From the NCBI GenBank assembly GCA_946630405.1, contig CAMOYW010000114.1:1-5039 (forward strand): DNA of 5,039 nucleotides. The letters run 5' to 3'. Made by a program: the position numbers and the translations under genes. Each line of letters begins with the position of its first letter. Position 1 is the first letter of the stretch. Positions 1 to 5,039 of the stretch are shown piece after piece. A model generated the notes under the pieces. The model was given only the letters and a program-made list of their open reading frames with translations, searched no databases and was not told the DNA's origin. Origin of the DNA: an uncultured Clostridia bacterium. GTDB lineage: Bacteria > Bacillota > Clostridia > Lachnospirales > CAG-274.

Positions 1-66
1 AAATTTATAAATAAAAATTAGATATAATTGCCAATCAATATTTCTGCGATAAAAAATATATTTCCC

Positions 67-95
67 TTGATTTATCGGCAAAAAAAGGTTATAAT
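67..95 (+). promoter_or_regulatory. Putative sigma-A-type promoter for the ATPase gene
   Basis: A TTGATT hexamer at 67-72 (4 of 6 matches to TTGACA) is followed, after exactly 17 bases, by a perfect TATAAT at 90-95. The surroundings are very AT-rich. Transcription would be expected to begin near 102, giving a leader of about 65 bases before the ATPase start at 167. That leader holds the 15-base repeats. The call rests only on hexamer match and spacing. AT-rich DNA produces such matches by chance, but a perfect -10 at ideal spacing upstream of a lone gene is reasonable support. Confidence 0.6.
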
Positions 96-103
96 CAGTT
101 TAC

Positions 104-161
104 CGAAGTGTATTTCGGCGAAATTGATTTCGGTAAAGTTGATTTCGGTAAATTGGAGGGG
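104..161 (+). repeat. Three 15-base imperfect tandem repeats plus a partial fourth, in the ATPase leader
   Basis: The units are CGAAGTGTATTTCGG (104-118), CGAAATTGATTTCGG (119-133) and TAAAGTTGATTTCGG (134-148). A diverged partial unit, TAAATTGGAGGGG, follows (149-161) and runs into the Shine-Dalgarno sequence. The first two units are also self-complementary: CCGAA (103-107) can pair with TTCGG (114-118), and CGAAAT (119-124) with ATTTCG (127-132). ACCGAA at 102-107 can instead pair with TTCGGT at 129-134 or 144-149, so several mutually exclusive folds are possible. The period is a multiple of three, so a coding origin is also possible: read in frame 3 it gives FGEID, FGKVD, FGKLE. Function unknown. 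Confidence 0.7.
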
Positions 162-166
162 ATAGT

Positions 167-1552
167 ATGAAAGATGTTTTTCACGGAAGAAATGTCGAGC
201 TTAAAGTTCTCGACAAAAAATACAAACAAAAAGGATTTAAAATGACCGTTTTGTACGGAAGAAGAAGAGTAGGCAAGACCATGCTCATCAATAAATTCAT
301 GCGGGAACACGACTGCAAAAAAATATCATTTACAGCCGTTGAACGAGAAGAGCCCGAATTACTTTCCATGATGACAGAAGCCGTCCTTTCGGAACTTGCT
401 CCCGATATGCTCCAAAACATAAGTTTCACAAGCTTTGAAAAGCTTTTTGATTATATAGGAAATCATGCCGAAAAAGAAAGGGTCATCTTTTTTATAGATG
501 AATATCCCTACCTTGCCGGACAGTGTCCGTATATACAGACGGTATTGCAAAAAGTTATAGATACAAAGTGGAAAAACTCAAACCTTTTCTTTATCCTTTG
601 CGGATCTCTTGTCGCATTTATGAAGGACGAGGTCTTGGCAGAGTCTGCTCCTCTTCACGGAAGGAGCGACCTTGAACTTAAGCTTGCCCCGTTTAATTAC
701 CTTGAAACAGCCGAATTTCTTGATGGATACGGATACGAGGAAAAGGCTGTATGCTACGGTCTTTCAAACGGAGTTGCAAAATATATAGAGCAATTCGACC
801 CCAAAATTTCTTTGGAAGAAAATATAATTGACCAATTCTATTCGATAGGCGGATATTTTACGGAAGAACAGGTCAAGACCGTCATTACAAGCGATAAAAA
901 GAACCCCGCACTGTACAATTCGATAGTTTCCGCCGTTGCTACGGGACACACCAAAAACAGCGAGATAGCCGCATATATCGGGGCTGATGATGTGACTTAC
1001 CCTCTGAAAGTCCTTGTAAAAGCGGAAATACTTGAAAAAAGAATATCCAAAAGACCTTACTATGTGTTAAACGACAGTATGATCGAATTCTGGTTTAAAT
1101 ACGTCAGCAGAGCAACAAGCCTTATAAATGCGGGAAACGGCACAGTATATTACAATGCCAACGTTAAAGATCATATCCATGATTTCATGGGCAAAGTCTT
1201 TGAAAAAATGGCAAAAGAATACCTGATGATGAATGCAGGGCAAAACGGGATCCCCATCCTTACCGAAATATCCGATTATCAGGATATTTATCTTGATGAA
1301 GAAAAGAAGCAAAAACAGATAGAAATTGATCTTCTCGGAAAGAATAACAAAAAAATACTTCTTGTAGGTGAATGTAAATTCAAGAATACCCCATTTGACA
1401 AAACCGAGCTTGAAAAATTCATGGATAAGGTCAGGTACCTGCCCGTAAACGACCCCGTAATATGTATCTTCTCTTTAAGCGGTTTTAGCGACTATGTAAA
1501 AAACAACGCAAAGAATTGCAAGCTTATTGAGATCGAAGATATGTATCAATAA
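167..1552 (+). CDS. P-loop ATPase of the archaeal-ATPase/DUF234 family with C-terminal PD-(D/E)XK-like domain
   Basis: This 461-residue protein is probably a cytoplasmic nucleotide hydrolase; the family's biological role is not settled. The Walker A motif is at residues 31-38 (GRRRVGKT, with Lys37 and Thr38). The Walker B strand is at 105-112 (RVIFFIDE, with Asp111-Glu112) and leads into YPYLA. A sensor-like strand FFILCGS lies at 141-147. The segment PLHGRSDLELKLAPF (162-176) is typical of this ATPase group. Residues about 240-300 look like a winged-helix region. The C-terminal part has EFWFKYV (307-313) and then EID (386-388), and GECKFK (401-406). Asp388, Glu402 and Lys404 form a PD-(D/E)XK-type signature known in DUF234 proteins. 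There is no signal peptide or membrane segment. The start is supported by GGAGGGG at 155-161, seven bases downstream of its GGAGG core. It is a single-gene unit, convergent with the operon to its right and more AT-rich than it, which suggests horizontal acquisition. A defence, toxin or selfish role is possible, but nothing here shows it. Family assignment is firm; function is not. Confidence 0.9.
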   Translation: MKDVFHGRNVELKVLDKKYKQKGFKMTVLYGRRRVGKTMLINKFMREHDCKKISFTAVEREEPELLSMMTEAVLSELAPDMLQNISFTSFEKLFDYIGNHAEKERVIFFIDEYPYLAGQCPYIQTVLQKVIDTKWKNSNLFFILCGSLVAFMKDEVLAESAPLHGRSDLELKLAPFNYLETAEFLDGYGYEEKAVCYGLSNGVAKYIEQFDPKISLEENIIDQFYSIGGYFTEEQVKTVITSDKKNPALYNSIVSAVATGHTKNSEIAAYIGADDVTYPLKVLVKAEILEKRISKRPYYVLNDSMIEFWFKYVSRATSLINAGNGTVYYNANVKDHIHDFMGKVFEKMAKEYLMMNAGQNGIPILTEISDYQDIYLDEEKKQKQIEIDLLGKNNKKILLVGECKFKNTPFDKTELEKFMDKVRYLPVNDPVICIFSLSGFSDYVKNNAKNCKLIEIEDMYQ

Positions 1553-1562
1553 TACCATACAA

Positions 1563-1596
1563 AAAGCCACCCCAAAATCATTCTTGGGGTGGCTTT
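1563..1596. terminator. Bidirectional intrinsic terminator between convergent genes
   Basis: A perfect 13-bp inverted repeat (AAAGCCACCCCAA at 1563-1575, complement at 1584-1596) encloses an 8-base loop. The GC-rich core is flanked by A-tracts and T-tracts. On the minus strand the stem runs into five T residues (1565-1561), a classic terminator for the operon ending with the methylglyoxal synthase homologue. On the plus strand the stem ends in TTT, then GTATTTT, a weaker but usable tract for the ATPase gene. It starts 10 bases after the ATPase stop and ends 8 bases from the opposing stop, so one hairpin most likely serves both units. Confidence 0.93.
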
Positions 1597-1604
1597 GTAT
1601 TTTA

Positions 1605-2006
1605 TCAGTTTTCTCTCACAAGGCTTCTCCAGTCCAGGTCGCCTCTGTCGAGGGCAAGCAGGAGTACCTCAGCCGTGGCAAGGTTGCTTGCTACGGGGAT
1701 ATTATGTATATCGCAAAGACGCAGTACGGAGCTTATATCGGGCTCGTAGCTCTTGCTTGAAACGGGGTCTCTCAAAAAGATGACCATATCTATATCGTTA
1801 TTGGCTATCTGGGAGCCGAGCTGCTGCTCTCCGCCCAAATGCCCCGCAAGATATTTATGTACGGGCAGATTTGAGGTCTCCTCTATAAGTATACCCGTGG
1901 TGCCCGTGGCGTAAAGCTCGTGCTTGACGAGTATGTGCCGATAGGCGATACATAAATTCTCCATCAAAGTCTTTTTGTTGTCGTGTGCGACCAATGCAAT
2001 ATTCAT
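1605..2006 (-). CDS. mgsA: Methylglyoxal synthase homologue with altered catalytic residues
   Basis: The family converts dihydroxyacetone phosphate to methylglyoxal and phosphate, a cytoplasmic bypass of lower glycolysis. The protein has 133 residues, typical of Clostridia; E. coli MgsA has 152. It aligns without gaps to E. coli numbering minus 11. Family features present are AHD (7-9), Lys12, the phosphate-binding ATGTTG (33-38), GG-QQ (58-62), DP (80-81), PD (89-90), NIPVASN (102-108) and a clostridial-style C-terminus. Several active-site positions differ. Asp71 of E. coli is Glu60, His98 is Tyr87, Ser65 is Ala54 and Pro67 is His56. Asp20, Asp91 and Asp101 equivalents (Asp9, Asp80, Asp90) are kept. 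The start has a GAGGTGA Shine-Dalgarno that overlaps the upstream stop codon, implying translational coupling. It is the last gene of the operon. Fold and family are clear; normal catalytic activity is doubtful, and a weakened enzyme or phosphosugar sensor is conceivable. Confidence 0.92.
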   Translation of the reverse strand: MNIALVAHDNKKTLMENLCIAYRHILVKHELYATGTTGILIEETSNLPVHKYLAGHLGGEQQLGSQIANNDIDMVIFLRDPVSSKSYEPDISSVLRLCDIHNIPVASNLATAEVLLLALDRGDLDWRSLVREN

Positions 2007-2012
2007 ACCTTC

Positions 2013-2020
2013 TCACCTCA
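2013..2020 (-). promoter_or_regulatory. Ribosome-binding site of mgsA overlapping the rodA stop codon
   Basis: Read on the minus strand, 2020-2013 is TGAGGTGA. The first TGA (2020-2018) is the rodA stop. GAGGTGA forms the Shine-Dalgarno sequence six bases before the mgsA ATG at 2006-2004. Ribosomes ending rodA translation would therefore stop on the mgsA initiation site, which favours coupled translation and fixes the mgsA start. Confidence 0.75.
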
Positions 2021-3142
2021 AAACATAGATTTGGGCTTACCGTTCATTCCCACATTCAGAACAAGCCCGATGCACAACATATTCACCCACATTGAACTAC
2101 CCCCATAGCTCAAAAACGGGAACGGCATACCCGTGTTGGGCAAAAGCCCCGTGGCTACGCCAACATTTACAAAGCTTTGGAATGCGAGCATACCCGCCAC
2201 TCCGCAGCATATAAGCTTTCCCAAAAGTTCGCCCGACCTGAATCCTATACGCACGCACCTGTAAATTATCACAAGCATGAGCGCAAGCACTATGGTACAG
2301 CCGAAGAACCCGAACTCCTCACCCACAACGCTGAATATGAAGTCGTTGTGGCTTTCGGGCAGAAAGCTGAGCTGATTAAGTGTACCGTTGTACAGTCCCT
2401 TTCCTCTCAGACCTCCCGAACCTATGGCTCGTATGGAGATCCTCGTCTGATAGTAGCTTTGACTTGATATGTCCCCGTTTACAAGGGGTAAAAGCCTCTC
2501 TATGTGGTAGGGCTTTAAAAACAGGCTAAGTATTTTATGCTCTTCACTTTTCAAGTCGAGGTAGCCCACTATCATAAGGGGAAGTACCACCGCAAGCACG
2601 CCTATAATGTATTTGGGACTTATGCCGCCCACAAAGAGCAGGTTTATAACTATCACAAGTACCACAAGGCTTGCAGAAAGCGACGGCTCTATTTCGATGA
2701 GCACGAATGACACGAGGGTCGTAAGTGCCACCGTAAGCAGTACACCTATATTATTAATCTTTTCTCTTGATTTGTCAATAAATTTTGACATATAAATTAT
2801 AATAAATATTTTTGAGAACTCCGAGGGCTGTATACCGAAAAGCCAGCGTTTAACTCCCGTCTCGTCCGCTCTGCCGAGCAAAAGCACCAGCACGAGAAGA
2901 ATAATATTTATTATATATATGGGTATGTAGAGCTTGCATATAAGGCGGTAATCCACCGAGGCGGCAAGCACCATAAGCAAAATACCCGTGCCTATCCAAA
3001 TCATTTGATTGGAATATTCCCTGCCCGTGCCGTTGATGTTTATCCTTGTGGCAGAACCTATGATGACCACGCCGAACACGGCAATGCAAAGCACGAGAAG
3101 GAGCAATATATAATCTACCGATAGCAGTTTTTTCTTTATCAT
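2018..3142 (-). CDS. rodA: RodA/FtsW (SEDS) family peptidoglycan glycosyltransferase
   Basis: This 374-residue integral membrane protein should polymerise lipid II into glycan strands with its partner class B PBP. Length fits RodA. Hydrophobic segments near residues 10-31, 45-62, 68-90, 107-122, 133-150, 155-172, 178-195, 265-297, 306-330 and 345-366 fit the roughly ten-helix SEDS fold. Conserved motifs are IQPSEFSKI (104-112), AIGSGGLRGKG (239-249), FLPESHNDFIF (260-270) and the C-terminal PFPFLSYGGSS (340-350). Asp267 in SHNDFIF matches the essential SEDS aspartate (Asp262 of E. coli RodA). The usual PDLG-type motif is EPSLSAS here (152-158), with Ser154 in the Asp position. The start follows the PBP stop by 7 bases. 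GAGGAAA, within the last PBP codons, serves as its Shine-Dalgarno about ten bases upstream. RodA is preferred over FtsW or SpoVE because of the PBP2-type neighbour and mgsA synteny; sequence alone does not fully separate them. Confidence 0.9.
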   Translation of the reverse strand: MIKKKLLSVDYILLLLVLCIAVFGVVIIGSATRININGTGREYSNQMIWIGTGILLMVLAASVDYRLICKLYIPIYIINIILLVLVLLLGRADETGVKRWLFGIQPSEFSKIFIIIYMSKFIDKSREKINNIGVLLTVALTTLVSFVLIEIEPSLSASLVVLVIVINLLFVGGISPKYIIGVLAVVLPLMIVGYLDLKSEEHKILSLFLKPYHIERLLPLVNGDISSQSYYQTRISIRAIGSGGLRGKGLYNGTLNQLSFLPESHNDFIFSVVGEEFGFFGCTIVLALMLVIIYRCVRIGFRSGELLGKLICCGVAGMLAFQSFVNVGVATGLLPNTGMPFPFLSYGGSSMWVNMLCIGLVLNVGMNGKPKSMF

Positions 3143-3149
3143 TTCACGG

Positions 3150-5039
3150 TCATTTCCTCATGCTGTTGTAGCTTCTTGTCACAGGCTGCGAAGGTCTTGA
3201 CATATAGCTCTGTATCACGCGCTTGGCAGTCTCCGCCGCAGGGTAGGTCTCTCCGTTTCCGAAGGGGATGAATACCGCTATGGATATTTCGGGAGAGTCG
3301 TATGGAGCGAATGCCGCAAATGTGGTATGCTCCGCCCTTTTGGTGGACTGCTGTGCCGTACCCGACTTGGCGGCTATCTTTATAGGGTAGCCCTCAAACT
3401 GCTTTTTAAGGGTACCGTGCTCACCGAAGGCAACATTGTACATGCCCTGATAAATGGCTTGCAGGTCCTTGTTATCTATCTCTATCCTCTCTTCCACCTT
3501 TGGCGTGAACACCTTGTAGGCGTTCGAGTCGTTATCCGACACCATTTTCATAAGGTGCATCTGATAGCGAGTACCTCCGTTTGCGAGGGTCGCTATATAT
3601 TTTGATATGATAGCCGAGGTGTAGTTGTTAAAGCTCTGACCTATCGCCGTTCTGATGGTGTCGCCCGCCGTCCAGTTGTATTCACGGGGAAGAGCGTCGG
3701 GGTAACGAAGCTGTGTGATGTACTTTTTATATTCGGGGGAGGATATATTGGAGGGGTAGTCGCCCATAGAGTCGTACAACTCGTATATCTCCACTCCCGT
3801 GGGGCTGTCAAGCCCGAAAGCACGCATATATTTGTTCAGCTTTTCTATACCCGTGGTGCTTGTGCCCGAATGTTCGCCGAGCATATAGCTCACGGAATAG
3901 AAGTAGTAGTTGCACGATACTTCCAGAGCGGAAGTCACGTTCACATCTCCGTGTGTGCCCAAACCGCCGCCTATCCAACACCTTGCGTAAGGTTCGCCCG
4001 CATCTTTGAAGGTTCCCTCGTCGTGTATGGTGGTGTTCCTCGTCACCACGCCCTCGTTAAGCGCCGCAACAGCCGTTATCATCTTGAATATGGAGCCGGG
4101 TGCTCTCGGTTCGGTGAACGGTCTGTTCACCATAGGTGTGGTAGGGTCGCTTTGAAGCTTTAGGTAGTATTCGTTGTTAAAGTCGTTTACAAGCTCATTA
4201 TTGTCATAGCTGGGGTAGGTCACTGCCGCAAGTACGTCTCCCGTGTGTACATCCGTCACGGTAACGGAACCCGTACAAGGGTCCATACCAGTCATTTGCG
4301 GTGTTATATCGCCGCCCGAGCGTCTTAATTTAAGTATAAGAGCGGTGTTTGCGGATATGTCTCCTTCTTTCATTCGAGTGATGACATTGTCGTCGTCAAA
4401 TATCTGCCCCTGCTCGTAAAGAGCCATCATAAGCTGATAAGACGAAACGGGACCCGAATCATATCCCTTGTACAATGCGTCTCTTGCCTTTTGCGTATCC
4501 GAAAGTGCCTCCGGCTCTACCGAAAGTATGTACGCCTTAAGCTCGCCTTGTACCGTACCCTCTTTTGAGTTAAGTATATTTCTAATGTGGATGTTGTCCG
4601 TTTCTATCATCTTTTTGAACACATCCATGGTGGTGTAGCCGAAATCCTTCGCACCCGAAAGCCTTTGTATCTGCTCGTTTCTCAGGCAGTCCTCAAGCTG
4701 TATGTAGGTGCTTTTCTGAAATTCCGCATCTATGGTGAGCTGAACGTTGCTGCCGTTTACGGGAGCGATACCGCCCTCTATATTTGCGACCTTTCTTCCG
4801 AGTATGTCCACCTCTATTTTCTGTATGCCGTTTTCGCCCTTAAGGTCGCTTTCAAACGCCTTTTCTATGCCATCTTTCCCCACCACATCGTTTATGGAAT
4901 ATATGCCCTTTTCGTCGTTTTTAAGCTCCGTATCGGTTATATTGCCTATGTAGCCGAGTATATGGGAAAGATACTGCCCGTAGGGATAGTGGCGAAGCAC
5001 ACGCCTGTCAACTTCGGCACAAGGGTAGCTTGAACTCTG
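3150..5039 (-). CDS. mrdA: Class B penicillin-binding protein (PBP2-type transpeptidase), 5' end outside the window
   Basis: This periplasmic-facing, membrane-anchored DD-transpeptidase crosslinks glycan strands made by the SEDS partner encoded next. The frame stays open to the right edge (629 codons visible). The GTG at 5000-4998 is an internal Val: upstream in-frame residues PCAEVDRR continue the family pattern before RHYPYG, so the membrane anchor and part of the pedestal domain lie outside. Numbering from the first visible codon, the pedestal/dimerisation region includes RHYPYGQYLSHILGYIG (15-31) and QLTID (100-104). An unusually long insert follows, about 116-253, then DPCTGSVTVTD (253-263). 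The catalytic motifs are complete: SIFK (Ser316, Lys319), SCN (Ser375-Asn377) and KSGT (558-561). TAIGQSFNNYTS (464-475) and ATLANGG (483-489) are also typical. A long insert here matches, as I recall, large PBPs of Lachnospiraceae. The symbol is by family and context; a SpoVD/FtsI role is less likely next to rodA and mgsA. Confidence 0.93.
   Translation of the reverse strand, partial: QSSSYPCAEVDRRVLRHYPYGQYLSHILGYIGNITDTELKNDEKGIYSINDVVGKDGIEKAFESDLKGENGIQKIEVDILGRKVANIEGGIAPVNGSNVQLTIDAEFQKSTYIQLEDCLRNEQIQRLSGAKDFGYTTMDVFKKMIETDNIHIRNILNSKEGTVQGELKAYILSVEPEALSDTQKARDALYKGYDSGPVSSYQLMMALYEQGQIFDDDNVITRMKEGDISANTALILKLRRSGGDITPQMTGMDPCTGSVTVTDVHTGDVLAAVTYPSYDNNELVNDFNNEYYLKLQSDPTTPMVNRPFTEPRAPGSIFKMITAVAALNEGVVTRNTTIHDEGTFKDAGEPYARCWIGGGLGTHGDVNVTSALEVSCNYYFYSVSYMLGEHSGTSTTGIEKLNKYMRAFGLDSPTGVEIYELYDSMGDYPSNISSPEYKKYITQLRYPDALPREYNWTAGDTIRTAIGQSFNNYTSAIISKYIATLANGGTRYQMHLMKMVSDNDSNAYKVFTPKVEERIEIDNKDLQAIYQGMYNVAFGEHGTLKKQFEGYPIKIAAKSGTAQQSTKRAEHTTFAAFAPYDSPEISIAVFIPFGNGETYPAAETAKRVIQSYMSRPSQPVTRSYNSMRK

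Noticed and set aside
95..310. 71-codon minus-strand open frame over the repeats and the ATPase start
   Set aside because: It overlaps the promoter, leader and N-terminus of the ATPase, and its repeated LPKS-like tail simply reflects the DNA repeat.
1563..1596. Inverted repeat as a mobile-element end or attachment site
   Set aside because: The perfect GC-rich stem with a short loop and T-tracts between two convergent stop codons fits an intrinsic terminator. No second copy or target duplication is visible.
1527..1783. Two short + strand open frames over the terminator and the mgsA 3' end
   Set aside because: They overlap the terminator hairpin and are antisense to the conserved mgsA coding sequence, with no ribosome-binding site or family resemblance.
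2773..2812. Promoter-like hexamers inside rodA: TTGACA at 2785-2790 with TATTTT after 16 bases on the + strand, and TTGACA on the minus strand at 2778-2773
   Set aside because: This is a local AT-rich stretch encoding Ile, Phe, Asn and Lys residues. The -10 matches are weak, and the minus-strand site is about 750 bases from the next gene start. Chance matches are the simpler explanation.
4998..5000. GTG as the start of the PBP gene
   Set aside because: The frame stays open to the window edge and the upstream residues continue the conserved PBP pedestal sequence. No Shine-Dalgarno precedes this GTG, so the gene begins outside the window.
4587..5033. 148-codon open frame on the + strand opposite the PBP gene
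   Set aside because: It lies antisense to a well-supported class B PBP with intact motifs, shows no recognisable domain, and is explained by codon bias of the true gene.

Overview
The window looks like chromosomal DNA from a low-to-moderate GC Gram-positive anaerobe of the Clostridia, most likely Lachnospiraceae-like. This rests on three things: Clostridia-type protein sequences (MgsA with FLRDP and a C-terminal ALDRGDLDWR), a class B penicillin-binding protein with a long insert and a DPCTGS motif that I associate from memory with Lachnospiraceae relatives, and purine-rich Shine-Dalgarno sites. No ribosomal RNA or other direct taxonomic marker is present, so this placement is an inference.

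Layout. Bases 1-166 are very AT-rich (about 28% GC by hand count). They hold a good sigma-A-type promoter (TTGATT, 17-base spacer, TATAAT) and a run of 15-base imperfect tandem repeats. Bases 167-1552 (+ strand) encode a 461-residue P-loop ATPase of the archaeal-ATPase/DUF234 type with a C-terminal nuclease-like PD-(D/E)XK signature. A 52-base gap follows, holding a perfect 13-bp hairpin that can terminate transcription from both sides. From 1605 to the right edge, everything is on the minus strand and forms one compact operon. In transcription order it is a class B penicillin-binding protein (5' end outside the window), a RodA/FtsW-family glycosyltransferase, and a methylglyoxal synthase homologue.

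How the genes work together. The SEDS protein polymerises glycan strands from lipid II, and the class B PBP crosslinks them. The pair is the core of the elongation machinery, and the two genes are only 7 bases apart. The methylglyoxal synthase homologue follows 11 bases after the SEDS gene, with its ribosome-binding site overlapping the SEDS stop codon. In many Clostridia, as I recall, minCDE lies between these PBP and SEDS genes; here it is absent.

The ATPase gene is on the opposite strand, with its own promoter and shared terminator. It is visibly more AT-rich than the operon and has no evident functional link to it, so it may be acquired cargo.

Main points of interest. The MgsA homologue has non-standard residues at positions matching the E. 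coli catalytic Asp71 (Glu here) and His98 (Tyr here). The SEDS protein has lost the Asp of the usual PDLG-type motif. The PBP carries an insert of more than 100 residues ahead of its transpeptidase domain. The ATPase leader contains self-complementary tandem repeats. I see no clear evidence of a wholly new multi-gene system, CRISPR array, mobile-element ends or RNA gene.
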